From Eucommia ulmoides (lineage: Eukaryota; Streptophyta; Magnoliopsida; Garryales; Eucommiaceae): 64,000 nt of DNA. The stretch is taken from positions 17,688,803-17,752,802 of the forward strand of contig CM028339.1 in assembly GCA_016647705.1 (NCBI GenBank), read 5' to 3'. Position 1 is the first letter of the stretch, and the number at the start of each line of letters is the position of its first letter. The translations under genes were made by a program, and so were the position numbers. Positions 46,172 through 59,900 of this stretch are shown here, in pieces. The notes below the pieces were generated by a model. That model had not been told where the DNA came from, made no database searches, and worked only from the letters and a program-made list of their open reading frames with translations.

Positions 46172-47965
46172 TGGTAGCGCGTAAATACGCCGTTACTTTC
46201 GCTCGCAAGTATACGAGGTCAAGTTTTAGTATAGATCGGAAGAGTTAGGATTATCGTGTCCATAGAGATTGGTTGTGACTATTATCGAGTACCGCAATTT
46301 TCATAACCTAATTTTATCTAGGTGTTAAAAATGGAATATAATTAAATACTAATACTAATATTAATTTAATTAATCTAATTAAATTAACTATACTAATATT
46401 AATATGAGATGGTTTAGGGAATTAGATTGCTTAGGGATTAACTTTATTTACTTAAATGCGTTTGATTTCGTTTTAGTTTATGTTAATGGCGTTCGGCGTA
46501 TCCGACAATCTCGGTTCGTAAACTTACTCGTCACCTCTCCTGAGTGTAAGACGAGTGAATACATGGCTTCGCATCAATGAAGAAGTCTTCCTCAACGTCT
46601 TAACGACATTAGGTCATGTGAGTCTCGCCCCAACGTCATTGATTGTATACTTTCTAACGCCCTTCCAGGTCGTTAGATTGTCGTGTTTTGTTTACCCTAG
46701 TCCGAATCCGAGGTTACCTCTCCCGAGTGTCAAACTCCGTATTCTCTAATTATCTAAACAAGCATAATAACATGACAACACGGTAAACACAATCGAAATT
46801 ATAAAGAACAATCATAAACGAAAATATCATGTAGGAGCATATTTTGGAAGCATTAAAGAGGCAAACACAATTGAATAAAAAATCTAGTTGGTAAATTTAG
46901 AACTTGATCACCTCCCAATTTAACAAAATTCTAAATTCCCAACTAGATTACTTAAGTGTTGATTTTCTCCTGGACTCACAACAACCTAAATTATACACTC
47001 CCAATTTCGGTTACGAACTAAATCTCTTCTGAGTTTAAAATTTACAATTTAAAATTATCTAATTCATTGGCTACATGAATCAAACACATTAAGCCTAAGA
47101 GATACATAAAATAGAATTAAATCTAACAATTAACAAAATATTCAAAACACGGTTCAAACAAGACCACATGAAACCCTAGATCTAAATATTAGCTCAACAT
47201 AGAGAAATCCATAACCAATATTTTCAATAAATTCATAAATGTAAACTTGTTTAATATAATATTACAAATACAAAATTAAATCAAGATTAGGGAGAGAGAA
47301 GGGAAAAGAAAATGTTTATTGTGGGTTTGAGCTCCAAATTTTCAACTTCAAGTGTCACCAATGGTATTTTTCCACGTCAATTTCGCATCAAATCGTCACC
47401 ATTCGGTATTTTCTCGCTCAAAATTGCTTCAAAATGATGTTTTCCTCTCCCCAAAATCGTCTCCCTCTCGTTCCTCTTTTTACTCTCTGTCAAAATAAAC
47501 CTAAATGGGTATTTATAGGGTTGGATTTAGGGTTTTTCAGGTTAAAGACGATGCAAACGGCACTGCAGCGCACTTTTGGGCGCTGCAACGTGCTCTAGGC
47601 AAAAACAAGTCAGAAACGCTGACAGAAGCGCACTACAGCACGCTTTGGGCAATGCTGACACCTGTTTTGTATTTTAGCCGTAACTTTCGCGTCTGAATTT
47701 CGATTGAAGTGATTCAAAAAGATATGGAAAAATAAGACATATATCTACAACTTTTATGTTTTGTATTTTTCCAAAATCGGATTACATTATGGTCAAAATT
47801 GGCCTTGAATTTACTGCACCTGCACTTGTTTTACACTTTTTCTTCCATTTATTTTTATTCTTACAAAATGACACAAAAACACATTAAACTAACAAAAATG
47901 CTTGAAAACACATAAATATTTTAATCAAAAAGTACTTAATTTATTGGTGAATAAACCACTAATCA
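46172..47965 (-). repeat. 5' LTR of copy B
   Basis: On the minus strand it starts TGATTAGTGG and ends CGCTACCA, 6 bp before the first PBS. Confidence 0.85.
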
Positions 47966-48462
47966 CCTATATTTGCAAGCCCAGATCTAAGTCAATTGTT
48001 CGTTCGAATAGCCAATTATTCATGATCGTCGTATGAGTTGTTGCCGTTGTCTCTCTTTCTCTCTCTGCAAGCCCAGACATTCGTGCTGATTCCCTTTGGA
48101 AGATGACGAAAAATGGCAAAGGCCCATCAGCAATAAAGATTGAGGAACACAATGTTTGACTGCTAATTACAATTTCTTCCCTCTTTTTGTTTTAGTTTTA
48201 TTTTCGGAGGTTTATTTTACATTTTTCTCCCTGATTTTTTTTTATTGTTTTGAAAAAGGTATTCAGATCTAAAATTCTTGGATCTTATTTTTCAAATCTG
48301 AATTTCTAGATCTGATTTGATTTTATCTGTGATTTTAGTAGTTTTTTCTTTGATTGGTTGATGTAGAAAAAATCAGATTTGGATTTTTTGATTTGAAATT
48401 TCAAATAAGTATTTGATTTTTATCTTGTTTAATCTATTGTTTTTCTGTGAAAATTCAGATTT

Positions 48463-48955
48463 GGATTTTCAAATTGATAATTTTACCGCATGAATGAAAA
48501 TTCAGATTTGGATTTTGTTTTTGGTTAAATTAAGTGAATATTAACCGATGTGTTTTTCTATGTTCAAACATGATATACATAAACGTTGACACAAATGTGT
48601 AAATTGAGTTCGTTGAATTAACATTTTGAGTGAATCATTATTTTGAATTTTTTTAAGTGAATTATCATACAACACATCGAGTGAACATGAATTTGAGTGA
48701 ACTTAAATAGTATTTTGATTTTTGTTTTTTTTTGTGAAAATTCAAATCTAGATTTTGGATTTTCAAATTGATAATTTTACTACGTGAATGAAAATTCAGA
48801 TTTGGGTTTTGTTCTTGGTTAATTTGCGTTATTTTTAACGTGTATGTTTTTCTATGATCGAATATTATACGTAAACATTGACGCAAATGTATAAACTGAG
48901 TTCGTTGAGTTAACTTTTGAGTGAACAATTCTTTTGAATTTTTTTTAGTGAACAT
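48463..48955. repeat. Diverged tandem duplication, about 294-bp period
   Basis: 'ggattttcaaattgataattttac' followed by 'gaatgaaaattcagatttgg' and 'gttgacRcaaatgt.taaa.tgagttcgttga' occurs at about 48463 and again at about 48757. A third, more distant relative ('gaatgttgacgcaagtgtgtaaact') is at about 55920, so this is probably a dispersed element. Confidence 0.6.
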
Positions 48956-50819
48956 TCATGCAGTATACTAAGTGAACTTGAATTTAAGTTGATTGAAATA
49001 ATATTTTTAAATATTGAGTAAACATTCACACAAAATATTTGAATAAAAATTAAGTGAATTGGAATATTGTTTTGAAATATTAAATAAACAATCACACAGA
49101 ATATTCGAATAAAAATTGAAATATTGAGTGAATATTACGTCAACATTAACATAATGAAATTTGAATTACTTTAATTATTTTTTAGCACAATATAGATATG
49201 AGATTCAAATTTAATACTATTTGAGAGTAAAATATATTTTACTTGAACATTTAAGCATAGTTAAAAGGTATTTGTTAATGAGATTCAAACTAAAAAAGTA
49301 ATATAAGGAAAAATGTATTGCTTAAACATTTACGCACATAATAGAGATGAGATCAAAACTAATATTTTTAAGAGATGGAAAGTGTATTTCTAAAGATATA
49401 TTGCTTGAACATTTATGCACAGAATAAAAACGTATCTTAATCAAACATTTACACTTTTGAAAAATGTATTACTTGAAAGTTTACGTACTATTAAAAGGTG
49501 AAATTCACATCGTAGTTGTAATATAGGCAATGTATATTACTTGAATATTTACGTTAACATTAACATCTTGCACTTCAACTAATTAAGATTTACGTTAATA
49601 TTTACGTATCATCATTTTAAAGTAGACAAAAAAAAAATATTGATTATATCATTGTGTAGATATTTTTCTGAAGGTTATTTTGATATTTTTTTTTTTGGGA
49701 TTTTTTCGATTTGTTTCATCTTTCTAAGAAAGGATTTTGCAATTGTGATATTTTTATTTCAAATATGGGAATTTCTTTTATTTTTGTCTTGCAGTAAAAG
49801 ATAAAATGACAAGATCCGTAAATATGAGTGAACAATTGGGAGTAATATTATGGACTTTTTCTACAAACTCTATGAAAATTAAAGATTTAAATAATTGGGT
49901 CAAAGGTTTCTTTTCTAATTTCACTATCTTTGAATAATTATATAATTAATTACCCAATTTTTAAAGCCTTTTATGTGAAGCATTTTTTTTCCTCTCTCTC
50001 TCACTCTCTCTCTCTTAATAATTACAATAATTTTTTAAAAGTTTTTTCTGTGAAGCACTCTCTCTCTCTCTCTCTAGTCACAATTAGATTGTCAAATATC
50101 CGGCCACAACAAATAGTGTCACTACAATCACACCACCGTTGCACCAACTCGACCATCCTTAGTGAAACCACCGCACATATTTGTTGAAACAACCACCTAA
50201 TCCTCTCTCTCTCTCTCTCTCTCTAACCAAAACACAGCCACGCCACCAATTCTAGTGGTAGCCATGTACAATCTAGCAAACACCAAATTTGGGCTGGTAG
50301 TGGTGGTAGTCCAAATCAAGTCGTCTATGGCCAGATTTGATCGTCTATGGTCAGGTCGTATTTCGTTACGCAATGATTTGGCTGTCTTTGGCCAAGTCCA
50401 GAAATTTTATGTGCCACGGCCGCCTATTATTGCCTTTTAACTTCGTCGTTCACTTGCTACCATCACATCGTTGCTCTCTCTCTCTCATATTTCTAAAAAA
50501 ATCAAGAAAATAAAAATTCAAGAAATGATGTTTTCTTTAAAACCCATCTAAAAAATTATAGATTGATTTTTATTGTTGATTTGTTTATATAATGGTGGCA
50601 AATATGTTGAGGTGGTGGTTGTTAATTGTTTGTCTGATGGCAACAAATTGTGTTTGATTTTTATTTTTTTCTATTAATATTTTGAGTCAATAAATTTATT
50701 AAACAATTACGATGTAATCATTCAACATCTAAAATTTACTATAAATGTTAATTTTAATTTGTTGAAATTTACTACAATGTTTGAATGTTGCTGAAATTTC
50801 CTCTTGAATTTTTTATTAT

Positions 50820-51230
50820 TTGTTGTGGTGGTGGTGGAGGCAATGGGCGATGGTAATAGCGAATAGTTTTTGGGGTAGTGGTGATGATAGGAGTATTTTT
50901 TGTGGTAGTGGTTGTTGTGATGGCCTCAGTAGTATAACAAATATTTGATACGGTGATGATAATTGTGATAGCGATTATTTGTTGTGGTGGTGGCGGTGAC
51001 ATGAATATTTACTATGAAGTGGTGAAGGTAATAGTAAATATTTCCTGCGGTAGTGGCCGGGGTAAGAGAAAATAATTGTTGTGATGGTAGCGGTGATAAT
51101 AGTAACTATTTCCTGTGGTGGTGGTGGTCGTGGTAATAGCGAATAATTATTGTGATGGTAGCGATAGTGATAGTAAGTGTTTCCTATGGTGGTGGTGGTG
51201 GAGGCAATGATAGCGAATGTGATGTAGTTG
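50820..51230. repeat. GTG-rich degenerate minisatellite
   Basis: Imperfect repeats of 'tgttgtggtggtggtgg', 'gtgatagcgaatatt' and 'ggtaatagtaaatatttcctgtgg' with no fixed register. Confidence 0.7.
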
Positions 51231-51707
51231 TGACGGAATAATAAATATTTTTTTGGTGGTTAATATTTATTATTAAAAAATAATTGACTGATATTTTTGT
51301 TGTAAAAAATAATATAATTTTATTATTAGATTTTTCAAAAAACAATTATGTACTTTTGGAAACCAAAAAAATCACCCTACTTTAATATTTGCATTGTTGT
51401 GTAAGGAAACCATAATTTAGGGTCATTCTATATCTACACACCCTTTTATCTTACATGTAGGTTTTTATTTAATAATCCTTATTTAAGAGTTCATCTAAGA
51501 AAAAACTCTTTTAAACAGTTGTGTTGTAATATAACGCTTTTCTAAAACATTATTAGTGTTTAGTCTCTTAACCATTGACCAATTTAGTCTCTTCACTCCT
51601 CTCTCTTTCTTTACACAACGACAGTTCCTCTCTCTCTCAGTGCCTCGCCGCCCATCCATGACTCACTGTCCGTCGTCTTCCAGTCTTCTTCTTCGACTGA
51701 GTAGCTT

Positions 51708-51975
51708 TGTAAGACTCGAATTTTTTTTTAAGTCGTATCTTAAATGTTTCAAAAATAACGGGGTAGGTGGCGTAATTTATTATTTGATTTAAAAAGTTTT
51801 GGGGTTAATTTGTAAATTTAAACAACATTCAATCCAAAATTGGCATTTAATTTTTGAATTAAAATTTTATTGGGGTGGAATTGCAATTTAAGAAAATATT
51901 AAATGTAAAATTGAGTAAAAAATGAGATTTTAAGAAAGTTGGGGGAGGAAAGGATAATTTGATTAAAAGAATTTT

Positions 51976-52017
<42 letters not shown>

Positions 52018-52330
52018 CTTACCGTATACGCCGCCGGAGACAGGGAGATCGGCAGTGGGCGACGTGGCGTGAGATGATCAAACCCAGCCATGCATATATA
52101 TATGTAATTATTGAAGGGAGGATCTCAAAAAAGAGAAATCAGAAAAATCGAGAGGGAGAGGAGAAGGTTCGGGACGGTGGGTTCGGATCGACGTCGTCGC
52201 TCCGGCATGAGTGTGTGTGTGTGTCGTCGTCGTCGATCAACCGGAGATCAACCGCGTGTGTGAGGATGGTTCGTTGTGCGTGGGTGTTGAGCTAAGGGTG
52301 TATGTGTGTGTGTGCCGGTGGATCTCAACC

Positions 52331-52378
<48 letters not shown>

Positions 52379-53819
52379 AGAGAGAGAGAGAAACGTTCGC
52401 GGGCAAGGAGGTGCCGTCCGGCGTGGGTGTGGCCCTGATCAACTTATGGGTACGTGATCGCCGTCGTTCGGTGAGTAGATGCCTGTTGTTCGCCGTCGTG
52501 GTTGCTGTGGGGGGGTGATTGAAGTGGGGTGATCGGAAAGTTAGAAAGAGAGAGGGTGGGTTCGGGTTGGTGAAGATACGTTCCGGCGTGGGTGTGCGTT
52601 GCCATGCTAGATGAAGCAGAGTAGAAAACGAAAACGGTGGTGGCTCTGTACAATGTGTGGGTGTGTGTTGATCGGCGGTGGAGGAAGGTCACCGGCGACC
52701 GGCAACTGGAACCAGACAAAACCGAGAAAGAAAAAAAAAACAAAGAAAGAAGAAAGAGGAAAAGAAAGAAAGAAAGAGAAAAAGGAAAAAAAATAAGAAG
52801 AAATTGCAGAAAACACCCTAGGAAAATCCAAAACCCATTTCGTGATCGTCAAAAGGTTCGGAACAGGTGAAATTTCAACTGATTATTAATTTTCATTAAA
52901 TTAAATTTTATTTAGCATTACAAATCCTAAAATCGTAATAATTTCGTAACGGTTAATTAATTTGAATTACATGGTACATAAAATAGTAACGATTTGAAAT
53001 ATAGGGCCTGTATTGCATGATTAGGATGTTTTAGATAATATATTAATTTAGGCTCTGCCACTATTAGGTTCGCAGGCACCGACGTCCAGATAGAGTATGG
53101 TCAGTGTTGGTTCTGCAAAATAGATATCGAGGTGAGTGTACTGTCTTCTTGCCAACCTATTTTTTTTATATATATATATATATGAGATGACTTTTGTAAT
53201 TACCTAAACTGTATGGATTTATAAACGATATGGATCAAGCAGGATTTGAATGAATTGGTAAACTGGACTTCGATAGATTTCAAAAAGAAGTTGGAAATGA
53301 ATTTCCGCTGGATTTGGTGAAAATAGACGTTGTTTTTAAAAAGAGAATAAGAAACATCTATTTTCCTAAAAATATCTGGTTTTCTAAAAATGAGGGGTGA
53401 AAAAGTGGTTTTGATAGAATCGGACGTTTTCTTTAAAAAAAGAAATGCGAAATATATTTTTGGATTTAAAAGTTGGTTTTGAGGAAAAGAGATAGACGTG
53501 GTGATTTGACGATGTTGAGTAAACAATATTTATAGAGTTAAGATTTGATGATGCTATATTTGATTTTGACGATACCATGATATTTCTCCCCGTAAGGGGT
53601 GTGGATTATATTTCTCCCCAAAAAGAGGTGTGGATATTTTGTAGGAAGGCATTCCTATGAATGTTACGGTACCGTTGCAACTCCCGATTGTGAGGTTAAA
53701 ACGTTCACTAGGGCTGACCAGCGTGTGTGTGTGTGTGTGTGTGGTATTTTGCTTATACTGGGTGATTCATTATTTATTATGGTGATTGGCATAACTCTTA
53801 TACTAAATGACCTTGCATG

Positions 53820-53862
<43 letters not shown>

Positions 53863-54297
53863 GCTTTATTCTCACTGTTAATATTAGGAAAACTTTTACA
53901 AGTTACGTGATATTTACATATTTAAGCTTGATCTATTTAGATGTTGCAGAATAAATTATTATTATCATAAAAATATTTTACTAGGAAGACAGTGCACTCG
54001 CAGATGGAATAACTAGGAGTCGATCGGTCCCCTATTGGCGCTAGATAGAGTTATGCGGGTCAGGTAAATGAGTCTTTTGGGACGAGATATCAGAAATGAA
54101 ATCTAAGAGAGGTTCAGGAAATTTGTTTGTTTGTTTTATATTCAGGACGGTGTATCCCTATCAAATGAAATTACTATATGTGTTGTATAGATTTACTATG
54201 TGGTTTGGTGACGTATTAAGGTTGGCTAGTCAAGTGGGCGGTGTCATGTCTACGTCACGCCGGCCTCACAGGATGGGTGTCCGGGTAGGGTGTGACA
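51708..54297 (+). mobile_element. Solo LTR 2 (same family as 5960-8601), target duplication AGCTT
   Basis: It begins TGTAAGACTCGAATTTTTT and ends GGGTAGGGTGTGACA, with perfect duplication AGCTT at 51703-51707 and 54298-54302. Size is 2.59 kb, with no internal domain. Shared landmarks with solo LTR 1 include 'aaataacggggt', 'ttaggctctgc..ggttcgcaggcaccgacgtcc', 'taccgttgcaactcccgattgtgagg' and the GC-rich end. It contains (TA)n runs at about 51983-52012 and 53825-53860, a poly-A run at 52331-52370 and a (GT)n run at about 53723-53741. ORFs within it are low-complexity. Confidence 0.9.
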
Positions 54298-54445
54298 AGC
54301 TTTGTCCATATTTAGAAGATCGTATTCATTCCAGTGCCCCAAACCCAGAAAAATCGCTTACCCAAAATAAATCTTATTTCGTCATGAAAGGCAAAGGCTC
54401 AAGAAACTCTGTAGACAAATGGTATTGTCTGACGTCCTCACCAAC

Positions 54446-55382
54446 TAAGGGTGTGCACGGGTCAGATGACCATATTTTTCAGTGGATCCGAGACCCAACC
54501 CGAATAAGATCGGGTCTGGAATTTCACACCCACTGCCGACCGGTGTAATGAAGATAACCGATGTTTTGTGGGTTCGAGTGATTCCAGTCGGGTTGAAGAT
54601 CATTGAATCTATGAAACAAAACACTAATTTCATAAACATATTTCTAACGATTAAAGTTAGAAATTAGAACTTAGAATTTAGAACAGAAACAAAAAGTCAG
54701 ATATTAGCGTATAAAATTAAAACAAAAACAGAAACAAATCAAACTCACCGTCACAGCGTCGCTTAACATTTTCATCGGTTCAGCATCTTCATTTACCATC
54801 GTCACATCCTTAGAGCCTCACAGGCATGCACAATGATGTATATTGAAAAGTTATATGTATTTTTGAATAAGGAAAAAGAGTAGCGGATGAAGCGAAAGGG
54901 AAGAAGAGTCGAAGACGACACGAAGATGAAGCAAGAGGTACAAATACAAGAATTTTGGAATCTGGAAATGGGAATAGGGAAGAAGACGAAAGAAGAGCTC
55001 AAGTCTGGAAGAGACGACATGAATGGAAATGGAATTGGAGAAATAAAGGTTTCGGGTTGACAATTTGCAAATCGAAGTGTCGTCGATGAAGGTTTCGGAG
55101 AATTGAAGGCTTTGGAGAATTGAAGGTTTCCACCACTGTTGAACTGATGATGAAATGAATGAAAACCCTAGAAAAACATATTTAAGTCTCCTCTTAAGTC
55201 AGTAGGATCGGGTTTGATCATATGGGTTTGGATTAAACCCGTTATCTGACTCGCTAGTCTGAAAAATTAAAAGACTTAACCCGTCATCCAACCCGATTGC
55301 CTTCTTACCTGATATGTATAGCTTCGGGTTAGGCAGTCTTCGAGGATGGGTCGGGTCCTATGGTTAATTACACAACCCTATA
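54446..55382. repeat. Dispersed repeat, copy 2 (related to 1-515)
   Basis: It runs from 'AAGGGTGTGCACGGGTC' to 'ACACAACCCTA', with GGGTYGGGTT/ACCCGA words near both ends and an A/G-rich centre (aagaagacgaaagaagagc). Layout and termini resemble a hAT-type non-autonomous element, but the 8-bp flanks match at only about 5 positions, so class and edges are tentative. Confidence 0.45.
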
Positions 55383-56919
55383 GCTAACGATTTCATCATT
55401 TGATGACCTCGCCAATGGTTTCCTCGATGACCCCCTAGCCTGAATCATCATTAGAAAAGGCATTCGCTCACTCTCTCCCTCCCTTAGATCTGGATTTTCA
55501 AATTTGATAAGAAATTTTCAGATCTACTCTGTCGTTCTTCGTCGTCGTCCAGATTCACTCTGTCATTCATCTTCATTCGCGTTATCGTTCATTGTGACTA
55601 AATCCAGATTTCAGAATTTCAAACCTGCAAATTGCATATCTAAAATTTTCAAATCTAGAAATCACCGTTCGCCGCCAAGTTTGTCATGCTCGCCATTCGC
55701 TGCTCTTTTCTCTTAGATTTGGAAATTTTGGGATTCTAGATCATTGTATTAATTTTTGTTGACTGTTGTAGATTTTTGTGAAATGCTCATACTGAATGTA
55801 GTTTGATGAATGTTCACTCCGATTGTCTTCGCTTATCGTAGAATTTGTTCAATGGTTTTTTATTTGTTTGCGTGAATGTTAACGTGTTATGACTCATTTC
55901 TAGGTTCGAATGCAATACATGAATGTTGACGCAAGTGTGTAAACTATTTTTGTAGACAGTGAACTATTGTTCTGCAATTTTTTAATGAACATTGAGAGAA
56001 CATGAATTTTGAGCGAACTGAAATAGTGTTCTGCAATATTAAGTGAAAAATAACACAAAATATATTGAGTAAAAATTGAGCGAATATAGTATTGAGTGAA
56101 TTGAAAATATTATTCTGAAATATTGAGTGAATATTCATGCAATTGCCAGAATGACACATTTCATAAATAAGAATAAACAGGGAGAGCGTTTATTGGAAAC
56201 TTTTTCTATAATTTCTTTGAAGAATATAAATTTAATTATTTGAATCAAATGTTTTTTGTTTTTGTTTTTTTCATAATTTATCTATCTTTAGAGGACTAAA
56301 CAATAAATTTCCCTAAAAATAAAATGAAAATAATTTTATTTAACTACTATTTTACTCTTCAAATTATAACACATATATCCTTTTACTTTTTATCTTTTAC
56401 ACTTTTCTCTCCCCCTCTTTCCTCCTGTCTCCTTTATTCTCTGGCAAGTACCACCACTGATGAACCTCCGACACCGGCAAATCACCCAAGGCACTTGGCC
56501 TATATAAAGTGGAAGGATGTCATTTGTTGCTCACCAAACTTAGAAATCAATACAACCTTCTCATTCTTCCAAACTCGCTTTCCATCCCTTATAAGCTTTT
56601 TAGCTTTTCTGTAATATTCTTTGTTTCTTTCTTTTCTATACTTTGCTTGGTTGATATTTTTGGCAGAGTTTACTTAGCAGCTCTAAGGGATTGGAATATA
56701 GACTAATTCTCGTACGGTAAGAGGAAAATGAGTATTTTTTTGGTTGTTACTTTTCCTTAAGTTTCTACTTCTATTACAATTTTTACAATACTAAAAATAG
56801 TAAGCTATACATTTTGGTGGAACATAGTTTTTTCCCCAAGTGCACTACATTTAAAAAAACTTACACTAAAATTTACATTTACAAAAAAAAGGTGTATACT
56901 TTTCCTTTACACGCAAATA
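55383..56919. other. Intergenic AT-rich DNA downstream of the PHD gene
   Basis: No gene was recognised. 55490-56160 resembles parts of 48250-49150 ('gaatgttgacgcaagtgtgtaaact', 'gtgaatattcatgcaat'). 56395-56620 is pyrimidine-rich with an ORF without recognisable domain. Confidence 0.5.
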
Positions 56920-59900
56920 CTAGGATTGTTGTAAGAGTCCCACGGAGATTAAATTTTTTTGAAGACCTTCACACTTGATCTTCTTTAATAGTTTACACGT
57001 AACGGAGTAACGTTTCTCCTTAAATACACCCCAAAGATAATATTTCCTCCTAAATCCTGCAAATCATTTTTTTTTAATTAAAAATCAAAATAATTTTTTC
57101 ACAAACTAAAATTTCTTGTCCAAATTATCCATGCAATTTACGTGTTACGGTAATTTTTTCAAAAGTACAAATTTACTATATATTATATAAAAGTCGTTGC
57201 AATTTTTCAGGTTAAAAATTTAGGTTGTGTTTGGGTAAAAGATTTAAGAGAGAGATTTGATTTAGGTAAAAGGGATTTCAGAGTCTTTTTTTGACAAATA
57301 CTTTGTTTGGGTATTTATGATAAATGATTTGTAAAGTCTTTTCAATTAAAAAATAGTGGTGAATGAAGGATTTGAAAATCCTTTCAAACTAAGTGTTATT
57401 TACAAATTCCTTCGATGAGGGATTTTAGATCCGACCGCTGCCGACCACCACCACCTCCGCCGGCCACCGTCACTAACCACCCCCACCTAATGCCGCCCCA
57501 ACCGCCTCCGTAGGCCAACCGTCACCGCCCACCACTGCTGGCCGCAACCGCCCCCGCCAACCACCACCACTTTCTACCGCCGACCACCCACGCCGACCAC
57601 CCCACTGTGGTGATGATGGTTATCCAAACAAAAAAATTATAAAATTACACGATCAAATTTTTCGCTTAAAATAGTTATCCAAATAAAAGATTTTGTAAAT
57701 GATGGGATTTCAAAATCTAAGATTTTGAAATCTTTTCATTTATAAATCTTTTGAATTTGTCAAATCTCTTACCCAAACGTAACTTTACAGTAATTTTTAA
57801 GTTATGCAGTGATTTTGAATTTTTGACAAAATTATTAAATTTTTTCAAAATTATTAAATTTTTTAAAAATAACGAATGGGTTGAGTGAATAGTGAATTGC
57901 AAAAAGATCACATTTTAAACTAGTGAACAAAAAAGGGTTTAACTCGCAAACTTACTCCAATGTTCCTTTGGTAAGACAAGAGAGGTGAAAATCAAGAGCT
58001 CCACATCATTGTCTAGTGTCGCCCTCATAGCAATCTTCTTCTCAATTATATTGTCAATTAAGTCATCATAAACTTTTTCATCCCTAAAATTAAATTTATT
58101 TATTTAAGAAAAAAATCATTAGTATATCTCCATGCATGCACTTATCAAGGTGTTGAAAATAATGTTTAATTTTAATCCTACCATAAAATCCAAAAATAAT
58201 CATTTTCCCTAATATATCCTTGTTTATGGTATGAAATATATGATACAAATTAGGACGATGGGCTCTCCAAACATTATTTTTTTTCTGTTGAACGTTTGAC
58301 AACAAAAAAAATTAAAGTTTCGGTTATTTTTTGCTTTTAATATTGTCTTGGAAAAACAGTATGCGACGAAGAAGCATCAAATATATAGATTACCTATCGG
58401 ATTCCGGAAAGAAATAGAGAGCGATGGTGTTGGTTGTTGGCGACGACTTTTGGAAACTAACCGGCCATGCATCTGTTTTTGGAAGAATCTCAACATCCAA
58501 AATGAAAGGCAAAGCATTTGCAGCATCAAATACCTTTGAGCAAGCTTTGCTTGATAGATGGCCTACTATTTTCACAAGGGTCTCGTTTTCTCCATTTCCA
58601 ACATTAAAGCATCCCCTATAACAAGTACAAAGGAAAATTAAATATTAACTATTCATGCAAATGCAGAAAATATCTCATATTGAATTTTGAAATATTTAAA
58701 CTTTTAAATATTATACTATAGAAAGTAAAATTTCTTAAACTTGGGATAAGGTGGTTGCCACTGTAGCCACCCTATGCACGTGCCCCCAATGAGCTCTAAG
58801 ATAATCAAATTTATGCATTCGTGTGCAGTCTTACCCCATACATGGAGATCAACCATACTACCCCAATCAAATGCTTTGATATTTTATAGATTAACCAAGC
58901 TAATTTTTGGGGATATAAACTACATCAAGCTACAAAAATACAACAAATAATAAATTAACTTTAAAAAAAATGTTTACCTCCAAATAGGTTTAATAATTGG
59001 TTGAGCTAATGCATATGCAAACTCCTTGGATTCTATGTGTGATTGAGAACTCCCAATGTCAAGAGGAATATAAGAGGTCAATGGAGTTATGTCATTGATT
59101 CCATCTTCTTCAATTGGTTTCAACTTTTCCTTCTCTTCATCATCAATCACTACCCTTCTTCTCACTCTTCTCCCCAACTCCTTATGTCTATTATCTTCAT
59201 CACAAGAAAGTGTTTTCTTCAAAGAATAATTGTCTTCTTCCTCCGTCTTCACAGAGTTTGATGTCTTCATTTCAAAAATATTGTTCTTGCTTAGTTTCTT
59301 TTTCCAACTATTTCGGATTACGGCGGCTCTTTGTTTTCTTATAATGATCCTTTCACTTTGTCTACATTGCAAACCGAACTTGGAAACCGTTGGTTTACAC
59401 TCTTCACACACCCAAGTTATGTTCTTGTCATTAGGGGAAAACCGGTCCATGCAACAACTGCGGTATACAAGTATAAGTATGTTTAAAGGCGTACACACAA
59501 ATGAAAAAAAAAAAAAAAAAAAAAAAAAAACATTAACTTTTCTTGTACCTAAGTTGTTGTTTGATGAAATTGAATAATAAGTGCTAAAAATTTGTTGAAA
59601 CCAAAATTAGTTAATTGAGGTGGCCAGAACTTCTAATTCACACAAAGAGACTCACAAGTTGAGCCTTGAAGGCTGAAAAAACGAACCGCAAGGCGCTAAC
59701 TAGAGTTTCAGTCTAGTAGCAATCCTCGAGGTCAGATGGTCTAGAACAGTGACAATGTTCACCACAATAACACAGGTAACTAGTGTAGTAAGAATATAAT
59801 TACAATAACAACAATCGTATTAATAACGAAGCCTACAAAGTGTGAAAAGTATACAATGACATGTCCTTGATAATCAACCATGTGCGAGAATAAGCACTAA

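Larger units (their letters stand above)
41963..47965 (-). mobile_element. Complete non-autonomous LTR retroelement, copy B (minus strand)
   Basis: Read on the minus strand: 5' LTR 47965-46172, PBS region, gag-like remnant, about 1.5 kb of non-coding DNA, polypurine tract and 3' LTR 43379-41963. The flanks CCTAC (41958-41962) and CCTAT (47966-47970) are a 5-bp target duplication with one difference. No protease, RT or integrase was seen, so it depends on proteins from elsewhere. It is homologous to truncated copy A at 12.6-15.1 kb. The 5' LTR is 1.79 kb and the 3' LTR 1.42 kb; the excess lies around 46820-47340 and suggests a later insertion or deletion. Confidence 0.85.
47971..51702. other. 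AT-rich intergenic region with diverged repeats
   Basis: No gene was recognised. 48250-49150 holds a diverged tandem duplication (separate entry). 49980-50075 and 50203-50225 are (TC)n. 50820-51230 is a GTG/GTGAT-rich minisatellite. 51590-51660 is CT-rich, just left of the solo LTR. Confidence 0.5.

Noticed and set aside
52211-52870. Lys-rich ORFs around the poly-A run
   Set aside because: Artefact of a 40-base A-run within solo LTR 2.
57430-57605. Pro/Thr-rich coding potential in the C-rich centre of the MITE
   Set aside because: Short simple-sequence DNA inside a MITE; no intact frame of note.
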